Shown here one piece after another: positions 13,129 through 25,799 of a stretch of DNA of 64,000 nt; positions within the stretch are counted from its first letter, which is position 1; every line of letters begins with the position of its first letter. Made by a program: the position numbers and the translations under genes. Below the pieces are notes generated by a model, which had not been told where the DNA came from, ran no database searches, and saw only the letters and a program-made list of their open reading frames with translations. Location: contig NC_089042.1 in NCBI RefSeq assembly GCF_034140825.1, positions 26,906,501 through 26,970,500 of the forward strand. The letters are read 5' to 3'. This stretch comes from Oryza sativa Japonica Group. Lineage: Eukaryota > Streptophyta > Magnoliopsida > Poales > Poaceae.

Positions 13129-13769
13129 TGTTAGAGTTTGTGTCAAATATGTGTATGTAGTCGGTTACAGTTTAGGACATGGAGTTGTAATAGGTATTAG
13201 GATTAGAGTAAGAGTCGGACTCTGTCCTAGGATCTCTCATAAATAGAGGGGCGTGCCTGTTGTAATCGCATGGCGACATAGCATAGCGAGAGGGAGCGGC
13301 TGCCGGCGGCGACCGACCGTGAGTCGTTGTAGCTCTGATACCACTTAGGTTGGCATGGCATATTCGCCAAGGTGGAGTTTGTTAGAGTTTGTGCCAAATA
13401 TGTGTACGTAGTCGGTTACAGTTTAGGACATGAAGTTGTAATAGGTATTAGGATTAGAGTAAAAGTCGGACTCTGTCCTAAGATCTCTCATAAATAGAGG
13501 GGCGTGCCTGTTGTAATCGCATGGCGACATAGCATAGCGAGAGGGAGCGGCTGCCGGCGGTGACCGGCCGTGAGTCGTTGTAACTCTGATACGCTGTAAT
13601 ATACTGGATCGGAAAGGAGCGCCCGTAATCAGTGCCCCGGAGATATAGGCCTCGGCTGAACTCCGTTATCAAATATCGTGCCTCGGTGTCGTCATCGTGT
13701 TTGGATCTCCTATGGCGTTTTCTTCCACGTTTAGCTACCGATGTCGATTTCGGGGCTGGTTTTATAACA
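13129..13769 (+). mobile_element. LTR retrotransposon fossil, probably Ty1/copia-like
   Basis: A complete 390-base LTR (13380-13769, TGTTAGAG to TAACA) is preceded by a partial LTR copy starting at 13129. A short leftover internal stretch between them ends in a polypurine-like AAGGTGGAG next to the complete LTR. The outer flanks CTAGC and CTAAC (13124-13128, 13770-13774) look like a 5-bp target duplication differing at one base. The LTR carries a CATAAATAGAGG promoter-like box. The element is broken and has no coding region. The same LTR family recurs at 62577-62965. Divergence between the copies suggests moderate age. Confidence 0.75.
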
Positions 13770-13774
13770 CTAAC

Positions 13775-14900
13775 TAACTAAATTAAATCTCTTGCAGGTA
13801 AGGAGTTGAAATTCCTCTCAATTAATTAAGGTTTCTGAATCATCCATCCATCGATCGTTCTAGCTAGTTAGTTAGCAAGCCATGTGTCTATCTGTAATCT
13901 CCTGTTATTACTAGCTCAGTTAATTTCAAGAAATATATATGCATGATTGATTTTCATTTTCGTTGGCAAAATTGGAGTCGACGATTGCGGCGTGTGGAAA
14001 TTGTGAAGAAATACTAGTAACAGTCACATCAATCTGCTCCTGATATATTCCTCGAGCTAGCTAGATTCCAACACCGGGTTAGGAGGTGTTTCAGTTTCTC
14101 ACTCCAGCTAGCTTAGCTAACTGCATCTATCTCTCTCTGGTCAGCAGTTGCTTTCAGACAATTAACTGAATGATCAATGAATGGATGAATATGTGCAGCT
14201 AGCTGAATGTTCTGGTCCTGGTTCCAGAAGAGATAATGTCTGAAGAATGTGAGTGCATGCAAATGCTTGCTTGGTTGCCGGGTGTCTGGGTAACTTCTCC
14301 GGCCACACCACGGCACGGCAGCAGCAGACAGGCAGGCTTCTAATTGTGAAACTCTTCTCACTTCCCACAGCATCTGATTTTGACACTTGCATTTTGACTC
14401 GATTTCAGTGACCAATTCTCATTGGCCTTGCAGGTTGGTTAGCAAGTCCAGCTACACCGTGCTTCCATATTCAGACACTGACTGACTGACTGACCTGACT
14501 TATCTTCTGCTTAACTTTCTTTAAAGATGATAGAAGCTTTTACTGCACATACTCAATTACATTGAGATAATACAATTATCCTACAAACATTTCCGACCTC
14601 ATATAGCTAAGATGTACACAGCGAGACACACACTCCTGAAAAAATTCAGAGTGATAAATCTATGAATAAACTAATAATGGTGATGCATGTTAGTTTATGC
14701 ACAGATCGACCGACCGAATGAGTAGCTGAAGTATCAGATGGAGATTTAAGAGGATGTCTGTCTGGCCAGGATGATTGTGTTCTTCTTTTCCCCTTGCTGG
14801 GCCTACATGCAGAACAGCAAGAATGCAAGCAACCAACTGCAGATAAGGCCGATGGATAACTACAGTGCACTAGTGCCAGGACACACCTAACATCTACTAA
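13775..14900. other. Spacer without a recognised gene
   Basis: The frames on the minus strand at 14113-14415 show no domain and overlap one another. GACTGACTGACTGACC and CTAGCTAGC repeats are present. A spliced noncoding transcript cannot be excluded, but nothing in the sequence demonstrates one. Confidence 0.5.
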
Positions 14901-14909
14901 TTGATAATT

Positions 14910-15295
14910 GGGAGCGTATCCTATGCACACAGGCCCTCGCGTGTACACACCATGTACACCAACTAAAAATTATCACAAAAAATTCTAGAAAAATTCATAC
15001 ATGTACTTTCAATAGTATTACATCTACGTGCAAAGTCGCATCTTTAAATTCATTCTACATAGAGAATAACAAAAAAGATAAAATTCTGACAAAATTGCAA
15101 ACCTTAAAACTGTCAGATTTTTTGTTTTTTTTTTGTTACGGCTAAAATATAATGAATTTGACGTTAAGATTTTAACCCCTAGGTGTAATACAATTGAAAG
15201 TATGTGTATGATTTTTTCTAGATTTTTTGGTGATATTTTTTAGTTGGTGTGTACGTGTGTACACGTGAGGGCATGTGTGTATAGGATATGTTGTC
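14910..15295. mobile_element. MULE-type MITE with long inverted ends and 9-bp TSD
   Basis: The ends form inverted repeats of roughly 65 bases: the left begins GGGAGCGTATCCTATGCACA, and the right end read in reverse complement begins GACAACATATCCTATACACA. The perfect 9-bp direct repeat TTGATAATT lies at 14901-14909 and 15296-15304. A 9-bp duplication with long inverted ends is typical of Mutator-like elements. There is no transposase, so it is non-autonomous. Confidence 0.85.
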
Positions 15296-15304
15296 TTGAT
15301 AATT

Positions 15305-15930
15305 AGCAATCGATCACATAATTGTGCGTACCCCAGCTAGCTGATGCTGATGACCATCGGTGACGGACCAGTTTTCATCTTCAGAAAAGAAAAGCCTTCA
15401 GAATGAAGAGAGAACTGCACACATCATGTTCAGAGAAGGCCACTCACTGTTGATGCTTTTATGGGCTTGATTCATCCTATTAATGGAGGCCCATTTAACT
15501 TCTAACCCCATGTAAATGCAGCCCAGACAAGCAGGCCGGCCCTCCTTTAATTTACCCATTTGTTCACACAATTACTAATAAATTAACTAGGGAATAAATA
15601 ATACCACTAGTAAGTAGTATTTTAAGAACAAGATGGTAAGATGCGATTAACAGCTGACCTGATCAATTGGACAAGGATTCTAGCAATAATGGAATAGAGA
15701 AAGCAGAAAGCAAAGCGGATAAATTCGTGAGCAGTTAGCATTGCATCAAGTCTACCAATAATCAAATACAGTACTCTAGTCATGTTTGTTTTTTTGTCCA
15801 TTCTTTAGGGCAACTTGCCCCTGATCACAATGGACCGTTGATAGTGCAACAAGCAGGTAACTAAGAGATTAAACAATCAAGCATGTTTGTACAAGTGCCA
15901 CATTTTCTAGCTGAAGGATATGGCACTACG
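15305..15930. other. Spacer without a recognised gene
   Basis: AT-rich sequence between two MITEs. No coding or RNA signal was seen. Confidence 0.6.
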
Positions 15931-15932
15931 TA

Positions 15933-16056
15933 CTCCCTCTTAAAAAACGAATATAGGATGCAGCACATCATATTACTATAAATTTAAGATGTATATCTAA
16001 ATTTGTAGTACTAACATGTGTCACATCCTAGGTTGGTTTTTATAGGAGAAAAGAAG
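15933..16056. mobile_element. Short Stowaway-like MITE
   Basis: It is flanked by TA and begins CTCCCTCTTAAAAAACGAAT. It ends with a diverged inverted copy (GGTTGGTTTTTATAGGAGAA). The inner parts pair through ATAGGATG and CATCCTA. About 124 bases, non-coding. Confidence 0.7.
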
Positions 16057-16059
16057 TAG

Positions 16060-16790
16060 TTGTTTGCTACATCATCTTTACGTCACTTAATACTAGAAAT
16101 CTTGGGGATAATCACACAGTCTTCGTTTCGATAATGCTTATTATAAGCCGTAAATTAGGTTTACAAAAAAATAGTCTAGAAATAAGACTTTTGTATAAAT
16201 ATTGTTAGTAATTTTAAAGATTTGAATAATAAACTAGATAAAAAGATTAAAAAAATAACTTACTGTAATTTAGATTTTAAGCTAAAATGTAAACGGTGAG
16301 AATGAAGGTGAAGAAACAACACATGCTAGCATTAGGCTACGTTTCATACTGCACTTTTTTTAAATTACGCTATAATAAGCATGCAATTACAGTTTATTTC
16401 ATTGTGAGTTGTTTTTTATAACCTAAAGTGTGTTAAGCATGATTTTATCTTATATATTTATATAATTTAAGTAAAATAAATAATTAAACATGTGTTTAAA
16501 AGATAACGAATTTAAAAACCGAACGAAGTAGTACTCAATCATAATGTCAGCCGAACGGTTGGGTGGTGACAAAGTGCAGAGCGGCCACCGCATGCACGAG
16601 TGTCAGTATCAGATTTGGTTGGCCCGGTAGCAGCAGGCAGCAGCAGCCAAGTTGTTTCTGGATTTTGGATTGGCACCCGAAAAACGCGGCCCCTGCACGA
16701 TGCAAAGGCCGACGAAACGTGCCGTGCGTGCGCCCCTCCGCCGCGCCGGTGGCTATCACCTATCTCACTCTTCTCATGTTGTATAGAGCT
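16060..16790. other. Spacer; possible diverged MITE, no gene
   Basis: The stretch from about 16115 to 16530 starts CTTCGTTTCGATAATG and ends AAAACCGAACGAAGTAG. This hints at worn inverted ends, but the match is too poor for a call. A GC-richer patch at 16550-16760 holds frames without domains. Confidence 0.4.
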
Positions 16791-16792
16791 AT

Positions 16793-17019
16793 CTCTTCCT
16801 CCTATTCTAAACGCAGCAATAAATTTTCGTGTTTAATTTTGATCGTTCGTCTCATTTATAAAACTTTTTAAAAAAAATCACAAGTCACGCGTAAAATATT
16901 GTTCGTGTTTTATCATCTAATAACAATAAAAGTGTTATTCATAAAATGTTTTTAAATAAAATGGCTGATCAAAATTAAACATGAAAACTCATGGCTTTAC
17001 TTAAAATGCGACAAAGTAG
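16793..17019. mobile_element. Stowaway-like MITE (diverged)
   Basis: The two halves form a long imperfect inverted repeat, with TTTAATTTTGATC near 16835 matching GATCAAAATTAAA near 16968. The left end is soft, so the start is approximate. It directly abuts the next MITE, apparently at a shared TA. Confidence 0.6.
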
Positions 17020-17021
17020 TA

Positions 17022-17083
17022 CTTCATCCGTTTCACAATGTAAGACTTTCTAGCATTGCTGATATTCATATAATAGATACTAA

Positions 17084-17121
<38 letters not shown>

Positions 17122-17176
17122 CTAGATTTATTAGCATCTATTATAGACAATGCTAGAAAATCTTAAACGGAGGGAG
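17022..17176. mobile_element. Stowaway MITE with AT-microsatellite loop
   Basis: The left end is CTTCATCCGTTTCACAATG, and the right end is its complement ending TTAAACGGAGGGAG. CTAGCATTG pairs with CAATGCTAG. The loop contains an (AT)n run at about 17087-17117. This is the familiar rice Stowaway type inserted at TA. Confidence 0.8.
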
Positions 17177-17179
17177 CAT

Positions 17180-17710
17180 TAGTACTAGGGAGGAGTAACG
17201 TGAAATGGGTGGACATGTCACGTCGCAGATGGATCAAACAGACGGACGGCTCTGCTCTCGTCAACCACTGTTTCCATCCGCCGTCACCCACTCTGCCCCC
17301 CGGTCGGTCAATCGCACCGCACGGGCGGGTAGCAACGCCACTTTCTCTTCCCCTTTTACGCTTTCCTCCTTCACTTCCTCCCATTTTCGAACAACCACCA
17401 TGCTAACCTTTCTATACATGCGACCAATCATAAACTACGTATCACAAAACTTTAAATTAGATAAAAAAACTTTACCAAAGAATAAGTATATGCTTAATGC
17501 CAATTTAATTATAGACCTATAATATTTATGGCTCCAACATAACAGCAATACTAGGGATTTAAACTTTAAAATATATAGTTTTGTGATAGCTTCAACATAA
17601 AGTACATAGAATTTTTATCTTAGTCTTAAATATGCAGTTTTGTGATAAATTTAGTGCCAAATCTATAAGTTTATGATAGAACATCTTAAATAATTAGTTT
17701 TGTAAAATTT
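17180..17710. other. Spacer upstream of the PDH gene
   Basis: A GC-richer patch at 17200-17400 has overlapping frames on both strands without domains. The rest is AT-rich. No gene could be supported. Confidence 0.55.
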
Positions 17711-17711
17711 A

Positions 17712-17943
17712 GGATCCGTTTGGTAGAGCTCCAACTCCTAAATTTAACTATAGAAGTTAAGTCTAAAGTGAAATTGTAGAGCAGTCTAAACCCAGTTCTA
17801 CCTCTCCAGTTCATTTCGTAAGAGTGCTCTAGTCAGCTTCACTCCCATCTTAGGTAGAGTTGAAACTGTTTGGCTGGGCTCCAATGACTAGGCTTCAACT
17901 CCAGAAGAGGTGAACCTGTAGTTTGAGCCATGTCAAACATACC
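17712..17943. mobile_element. Tourist-like MITE
   Basis: It begins GGATCCGTTTGGTAGAGCTC and ends with a diverged complement (CATGTCAAACATACC), flanked on both sides by TTA (17709-17711 and 17945-17947). The TTA target and ends fit PIF/Harbinger-derived MITEs. The inverted ends are weak, so the family assignment is moderate. Confidence 0.55.
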
Positions 17944-18239
17944 TTTAGTTTAATACTCCGTACTCCATTTTTTTTATGTCAAACGGACTCATCCTTGAAA
18001 TAATGTCCCTTGGTAGGGTTCTCTCCGGAAAAGGGGGTTAAGCCCATAAACGGATCATTCCGGGTCGCTGGCACAGTACACCCCTATCTCACCCACCACC
18101 ATCCCAAGGCGGCGCGACGACCCATCTCGCCGCCGCGAATTCTCTCTCCGGCGAACTCCAACTCGAACCCTCCCTCCGCCGACTCCGCTCACGAGACCTA
18201 AACCCTCCTTCCCTCTCCTCTCGTCTCGTTCCCACCACC

Positions 18240-21200
18240 ATGCTGGGCATCGCGAGGAGGCGCCTCGGATCCGGATGCGTACGGCTCCTCCTCCCCTCTC
18301 CTCTTCTCTCATCCCGATGATTGTTTGTTTTTTTTTGTAATCTCTTCTCGTTTTCGCGGTTTCTGATTATCTGGGGGTGGGGGATGGATTTCTGACGCTC
18401 GCCGTCCCGTTTCGATCGTTGTGCAGGCGCTGGGGCAACTCATGCAGGCGCTCCGACCGGCCGCCGCCGCCGCCGCGGCGAGGACCTACTCCGCCGCCGC
18501 CAAGGAGGTGAGCCGCTTCGATGAACCCTTGCTTCTACCTCCGCTCCTGTATCCTTGGGCCCGTTGCAGCGGCGATGCCATCGGAAAGCGAGCCGCGAGC
18601 GTCGACTCTCGTTGTTGTTTTTTTTTCTTCTTCTTTTCCTGTGGAATTGGTTGGTACTAGCTTCCGGAGATGCTTGCATCTGTTCGTTGCAGGAGCGTAT
18701 TGTCATGCGGATTAACTGATTTAGGCGCGTTGATTGTGAATTCGTGTCATTGTGTGATACCACCTAGCTTTGGTTTCTAGCGGGGTTCGTTTCTGGGGGA
18801 ATATTCGGTCTGTCACGAGAATCAGTTTGTTTTTCCCATGAGGATGCTGTCTCTATGCGCCCCAAACTTCATGTTCATGCGTGATTTTCAGCTCGATAGG
18901 TTCAATGCCTATGCGTGGTTGGGTGAGCTGCTGTTTTCATCACATTTAGTTGCAGCTTTGTGGTGCTGAAAACTGTTACATTTGCACGTAAGTACATTAG
19001 CGTCCCTGCTCCTGTTGAAAATGAAGGTGGCTTATCAATTTGATGTCCGTTCTGTTGAAAATGAAGGTAGCTTATCAATTTGATGTCCGGCCTTGGGTTC
19101 AGTCTGTTAAGATTATATAGTTTCACGCAGCATACACACACACAAAAAAAAAGAGAAACTGTTTTATAGCATTTGACTTTTCTTTGGGGGATGGAGACTT
19201 TTTTTCCTGCTCCTGAAAGTCTAAACATAGTTTAAAATATACACGTGATTCTTGAATACATAGACATGACGTTCTCTTGAGTACAGTTCTCCGTTCTACA
19301 TACCGTGAGATTTGACTTGCAACTTTTCTTGCTCATCAGATGACTGTGCGTGAAGCATTGAATTCTGCCCTTGATGAGGAGATGTCTGCTGACCCTTCTG
19401 TTTTCTTGATGGGAGAAGAGGTTGGAGAATACCAAGGGGCATATAAGGTGAGTAATTTTTATTAGACCAATGCTGTCTTTGGCCCATTATCATGACATAA
19501 TTAATTTCTGAATACTAAATAGTAAAGCTTCTCTTTCCTGCAACATTTTGCAGATATCGAAGGGTTTGTTAGACAAATATGGCCCTGATAGGGTTCTTGA
19601 CACACCAATCACAGAGGTGATACTCTTAAACCTTCTGAGTGACCGCTGGTGTCCACTCATAAGCAGCTAGAGTGACGCAGTCACATTGAAGTACTGATAT
19701 GTTTGCATTCTGTTCAGGCTGGTTTTACTGGAATTGGTGTTGGTGCTGCCTATCAAGGTCTTCGCCCTGTGGTTGAGTTCATGACATTTAACTTCTCTAT
19801 GCAGGTCAATCATTCACTATTCTCACTTAAATTTATATGTTTGATTTCAGAATGTGCCTTTTCCTTTGTTTTTAAGCAGATTATTTGGTTCTGCACACTT
19901 AGAAAGGTTAATTTTAGAGTATACTATACAGAAGAACCTGATTTCTACAGCATAATTTTTCTTTTTTTGTGAGTACAAAATTGGTTAATGGCTATCACTG
20001 AAATTTTTTTATGATGAAATGAACCATTGATAGTTATAAATACGGGTGATAAATAGATATGATTATATGTCCGCTCGAGTAGCTTTTTGATGAAATTCTT
20101 CTCCACCTGCTACTCTGCCAGTACTTTGGATTGTCTTTGTCTTGCACATACCTTTATGCATAAGCATTCACTTCCATGCATATCTGGATCTTTTATACAA
20201 ATATATTTTCCCATCTATATGATGTAAAGATTAAAATAGTTTCTATAACACCATTTGCATATTCAGGCAATTGATCACATCATAAATTCAGCTGCCAAGT
20301 CGAACTACATGTCAGCTGGTCAGATAAACGTTCCTATTGTTTTTAGAGGGCCAAACGGTGCTGCTGCTGGTGTTGGTGCTCAGCACTCTCAGGTTTGTGA
20401 CAGAAACTTGTTAATGCCTATCTGTTATTCTATTCTATTATTATTGTTTGGACGGCAAATAACCAATATTTGTGGTGTTTTGAACATTTTGCATTGTTTG
20501 TAAATAGAGTAAATTTCACAAAACTATTATTATGCATTCTATTATTCACAGTGAAGTTAAAAGTGAAGAATGAGATTATTTGTTACATGAGTTGTTTATC
20601 CTGCTATAATTATTTATAAAAATGCGTTGAACTAAGTACTTAGTGTGATTGTGTAAGCTTTAGTTTATTTCTTCTCTTTTCATTCCTTAGCTTTGATTCA
20701 AACTCCTCTTGTCATTTATTTTGGTGGAATTAACTAAGTGCCTTGGTATGCAGTGTTATGCGGCTTGGTATGCGCATGTACCAGGATTGAAGGTCCTAAC
20801 TCCTTATTCTGCAGAAGATGCTCGGGGCTTGCTAAAAGCAGCAATCAGGGATCCAGACCCTGTTGTTTTCTTGGAAAATGAACTGCTGTATGCTAGCCTT
20901 TCCTTCCCAATTATATTCTCTAAATTTGATTTGCCATTTCACTGAATAGTGTATTTCTGCAGCTATGGTGAATCATTCCCTGTTTCTGCGGAAGTTCTTG
21001 ATTCTAGCTTCTGTCTTCCGATTGGGAAGGCTAAGGTATGCTGTATAGTTGTATTGATTTCGTAGTAGGATGAGTTTTATTTGGTCAGGTTTCGGTTTCT
21101 GGTTTGCCTGGAAGAGTTTATTTCTGATGGCTGCTTTCATTTTTCTATGTGTAGATAGAGCAAGAAGGAAAAGATGTTACAATTACCGCATTCTCCAAGA

Positions 21201-23021
21201 TGGTCGGATATGCTCTTCAGGTGTGTGGATACCAGATTTTCTTAAGCTGAAGAATTATGTCTAATAACGGTGTCTCTAGTGACACTGGTTTCCATCAGTA
21301 ATTCAGGTCTTATACCTGTTGGTAAAGACCGGACCCTTTATTTATTCATTCCATTTTTTTCTACAAAATAAAAAGGCTGGACAATGTGCATAGCATCTAG
21401 GGATGCAAGCAGGGTGGGCTTGTGGGCTTTGAGGCCCACTAATCCACAGTTGCAGCTATATTTTTGCATCCATTTTTGTTCTAGTGGGTGGAAAATGAAT
21501 TGCACGTGGGCTCTTATGCGGCACAGCGGGCTGCCGGCTTGCACCCCTAATAGAATCACATCTATATATAGTAGTGAATGCAAAATGATTTCAAAGCACC
21601 TCATTGTCAACTTAGGCAAAAAAAAAAAAGACCATCAGATTGAGAGAAAAAAAAGACAAAACATGGACAATAAATGTGAACTGTCTGACCAAGGATGTTA
21701 GAGAGCCACAAATGAAGGAGAAGGATGGTAAGAGGAGATACAACAAATGAATAGGTAGATGAGGAAGAAGGCTCCAGGCTTCTTAGAGTCACTAGCTGAA
21801 CACTGCATTATCAACAGTCAACATTGTACCAAATACCAGCCATAAATGGGCCTCTTGTTTGGGCTGGAATTTGTATGGGAGCTCTCATTTACACATGCCT
21901 TATCTTGACAAATGGGACAGTGGAAGGTTGGGACAAGTTGGTTTTAGTTGTTTCACTACATAAACCAAATAGGCACATACATTAGTGGTTCTAACAGCCT
22001 GGTCAAGGTTATGCGAATGCGCGACTCCACTAGTTAGTGGAATTGAGAGTATCTGTAATATGACCCGTTCCCTTTTTCAATGCTTGCTTGATTCTGATGC
22101 AGACTTGGCAAACATACACTTGGATATGCATTATTTTGAGATAGTTCACTGTTTGTTTGTTTAAGTAGCATTTCATTTTTAATACTATATGTACAATATA
22201 TGATCGATGGTTCTTGCCTGCGTATGTTCTCATGTTCAGTCAAATTTCAGGCTGCAGAGATACTTTCCAAGGAGGGAATCAGTGCTGAGGTAGTTTCCTT
22301 TTGCAAAATATACTGTACAGTATAGATATGCAACTAGACATCTATTTTTAACAACATGCCATCACTGTTTTCTTATTACTATATATCAATATCTTTTATC
22401 AGGTGATCAATCTTCGGTCAATTAGGCCATTGGATAGAGCTACTATCAATGCATCAGTTAGGAAAACCAACAGATTGGTAACCCTTGAAGAAGGATTTCC
22501 ACAACATGGGGTTGGCGCTGAAATATGGTCCATCTCTCTCTCTCTCTCTCGCTCTCCCTCTCCCTCGCTCTCTGTGACAAGTTGTTCTCATATGTACTGT
22601 ATCTTCTTTGCAGCATGTCTGTTGTAGAGGACAGCTTTGAATATCTTGATGCGCCAGTTGAGAGGATTGCTGGAGCTGATGTGCCCATGCCCTACGCTGC
22701 CAACCTTGAGAGGATGGCTGTTCCACAGGTACTTACGGCTGCTGCTTTGTTTGAACAAGAACTTTAGGAATTCCATCTCGTTATGCCAAGTTCAGCAACT
22801 GTTGCTATTCCACCATAACGACCTAGCCGGCTACAGTAATCATCCTACCATACAGATTCCTTCAGTCATATCAAAACTTTAAAAATATAGTAGGAATGTG
22901 ATCGATTCATTTATTTTCTCCCCTTACTCATGTTGGTGCCCCACATTTGCAGGTTGAGGACATTGTTCGTGCAGCGAAGCGAGCCTGCTACAGAGCAGTA
23001 CCAATGGCAGCAACAGCCTAA
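18240..23021 (+). CDS. PDHB: Pyruvate dehydrogenase E1 component subunit beta, mitochondrial, 13 exons
   Basis: Exons: 18240-18278, 18427-18507, 19340-19447, 19554-19616, 19718-19804, 20267-20392, 20754-20887, 20963-21035, 21155-21220, 22251-22289, 22403-22527, 22614-22728, 22953-23021, all GT-AG. They give 374 residues. E1 beta pairs with E1 alpha in the mitochondrial pyruvate dehydrogenase complex and decarboxylates pyruvate on thiamine diphosphate. Residues 1-38 are basic and alanine-rich ([10 protein letters not shown]...), a mitochondrial presequence. The transketolase pyrimidine-binding domain follows, with [12 protein letters not shown] (64-75), whose glutamate contacts the cofactor, then [20 protein letters not shown]. 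The C-terminal transketolase domain includes [11 protein letters not shown] and [17 protein letters not shown]. Length is typical of plant mitochondrial E1 beta; the plastid form is more diverged. The frame is whole. Confidence 0.96.
19013..19092 (+). repeat. 40-bp tandem duplication in a PDH intron
   Basis: A unit starting TGTTGAAAATGAAGGT and ending TTGATGTCCG occurs twice head to tail (19013 and 19053) with one substitution in the body. It lies in intron 2 and does not affect splice sites. Confidence 0.85.
21398..21549. mobile_element. hAT-type MITE in PDH intron 9
   Basis: The ends TAGGGATGCAAGC and GCTTGCACCCCTA are inverted. The flanks ATAGCATC (21390-21397) and ATAGAATC (21550-21557) form an 8-bp target duplication matching at 7 of 8 bases. 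The TAGGGATG start resembles Ac/Ds-type ends. It is 152 bases with no coding capacity, placed in the roughly 1 kb intron 9. Confidence 0.75.
22530..22570 (+). repeat. CT-rich microsatellite in PDH intron 11
   Basis: A (TC)n run with CCCTC interruptions starts a few bases after the 5' splice site of this 86-nt intron, so length variation could approach the donor. Confidence 0.75.
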
Positions 23022-23109
23022 TTCAGTGACAGTTTTTGTTTCTCCATCTTGTCTTCTTCCCAATGGCCAGGAGTATGTACCACAGCATAATGGTGTCTTC
23101 CCAAGTCTC

Positions 23110-25680
23110 AACTAGTGTAAGCTGATTTTGTAGATCCACCATGAGGTGTCAATCCCCTTCTTTCTTTAGTCGCAGTCGGATGGCTGCATCCGTTCATAGT
23201 CCAAACTGAATATACACATTTGAACCATGCGACTTCTGGAGATTTTACATGACCGGTTGATGTCAATAACATGTATGTAATGGAGCTCCATAAGTCGGCA
23301 AACCAAACCCCCATTAGATTCAATGTTTGTTCGTCCATGCCTCTGAATTGAATGCACTGGACTCTACAAGTTCATGGTCCTGTTATCCAGAAATGTTCGG
23401 AGTTTCTGACACAGGAAAGATGGGTCTCATGATCTCATCTCATGTGCGGTGTGGCCATCGGATGGCCACGCCTCATGTGCCATCATCGAGAGTCATCAGT
23501 ACCCAGTTTGTAATCTGAAGGTGACACGTTTGGTCGACGGAGAGGCCCAGCCGTCGCCCGCGAATACGTCCAGGTGCCCTGAAAGTGAGGCTACAGGTAA
23601 GACACAGACTGGGGCTTGCAAGATTCTACTCCTACTCTATCAGGTTATGCAGAGAGAGTAACAGGTGGAGAGCTAGAGAGCTACACATGTGTGCTGCAAC
23701 TTGCAAAGCTGTGGGTCTCACTAAACTCTAATGATCATGGACCATGATTCTCTCTGAAAACTACTGCCTGGTTTGATGAATGGGTCTCAAAATTCTCTCT
23801 TATTTGTACTAGAGCTTATCTCCATCTAGGAGTAGGAGTAGTGATATTATTCTCAGCCCATCTTTTGGTTGGTGGTGTTGTGGATGAGGCAGCCCTTGGC
23901 CACCTGTACTGTACCTCTTCTATCTCCTTTGTGATAATCACATCCCTAATCTCTTTTGACACTATTTTGCAGGAGTGGACAGGCCTGTGCCATGGGTCAA
24001 ATCAACTGCTGTCTGCATTTGTGTCCTGACTTTACCTGGGATATCTTTTGTTAGGAGTACTCTTTTGTCTACTCCTAGGAAACTGATTTTCTTTACCACG
24101 AATATGATTCAAAACATACGAGTTTTGTGCAAATTAGAGCAATATATATTGTCCTAGTAAACACTGCTTTCTCTCCAAAGAAGAAAGAAATTAAAAGAAA
24201 TGGTTTTCTTTTCTGGAAAATCATGGGCTGGAGATGAAGTGACCATCAGACCCAATTATTATCACCCTTTAGATTTGATGATGCAAAAGTAGAAGGTGTG
24301 CATCTCAGCCGCACCGTCAGTGGGCCCACGCGCTTCAATATTCTCTCTCTTCTCTTACACACTTTGCAAAGAGACCCTTGGGAACTAAACATTTTATGTA
24401 GTGCTCACTGTTTTTATCTGTTTACTACTTTAATTTGGTGTCACATCTCCAACCCCATTATGACTAGTGGATTATTAACAAAACATGGCCAGGGGATGCT
24501 GAAGTGCTTGATGGATCTTCTTGATATTTATACACTGTAGGATGATGTTGATTATTCCTGATCTTTTATGAAAGACTGATGGTGCTGGTGCATAATGTAT
24601 GCTTGTGATTAATGATGCCTATAATGAATCTAGAATAATTTATTGATGGAGATATCAGTGCTGGTAGCAGCAATGATGCTAACTAGGCGCATAAACAAAC
24701 TACGAATACAAAAGAAATTAAGGCCTTCTTTCATGAATGGGAGAAAATTTTACTTGTGCTAAACTAATTTGTGTAAAATCTTATGTTCAAGGAGCCCCAA
24801 GTAGTGATAATGAAAAAAAAAAGTACTTCTAAAATTTCAATGACATATCGGGCTAATAATTCAATTAGTGGCAACCAACACGCCCATCGATATTAAAACA
24901 CATGTGGTAACCTTTTTAATCTTAAAAAAAATGGTAACCTTTTTAATCTTAAAAAAATGTTCACCCAGTCTCTCAATAGTGTTCACAAGTGTAAGATGTG
25001 AAACGAGGGTATGCATGCGGCTATAAACGTTATGTTTATGTTGTGTTTCCAAAAAATGGCATAGCTAGCTTTGTCATAAAAGATTTTATTAATAAAACTG
25101 TAGTCCATAAAGTCTCCTTTAAAACATACGAATTTCATGTCTCACTTGATAACATAAACCGTTCAATGTTGAAAAGAAGGAGAAAAATATCCAGCACACT
25201 CTAATTCTATTTGTTCACATGTTGTTATAACGGATCATATTGATAGTTCAAAACTTATTATAAGTTGTAACAGCTTATTAGTGATAACAAATAATCTGTG
25301 TTTAATTTTCTTATATGTTTTCCCAGCAACTTAAAATCTAATGAAAAAAGAAACTAATTAAGTTGGAAAATATCTATAAAAAATCAACTTTAATTTAGAG
25401 TCCTAAAATCGAGAACCGATGAGGGCTCAACCAGTAAAAATACATAAACTTGAGGGGTCTATCGACAAAAATCGCCTTGGGAAAACAAAGGCGTGGATTT
25501 TTATCATCATCATCATCAGTTTTATAATTATCCGAAGCAACAACAAACCAAACCAACCGAAGAAGAAGAAGAAGAAGAAGAAAATAAAGGCGAAACCAAA
25601 ACCAGCCTAGCCTACCGGATTGGAATTTGGAAGCACCCAGATGCTACTCCTATAAGGCTATAACCCAACGTTTTCCGCCC
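23110..25680. other. PDH 3' UTR and spacer before the Atos-like gene
   Basis: The first few hundred bases after 23021 are the likely PDH 3' UTR. Beyond that only short frames without domains occur. A small tandem repeat of about 26 bases (GGTAACCTTTTTAATC twice) sits at 24905-24955. An AAG trinucleotide run lies at 25560-25580. No gene was supported. Confidence 0.6.
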
Positions 25681-25799
25681 CCCAAGAGAGAGAGAAAAAT
25701 ATCCTCCTAATCACGGATTAGAGCCCTAATCACGCCGCCCGCGTAATTAATTTTTTAGTCTTGGAATTATATAAGCCATTAGAGAGGGAAAGCGAGATG

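Noticed and set aside
14113-14415. 100-codon minus-strand frame
   Set aside because: No recognisable domain and overlapped by another frame; composition is not coding-like.
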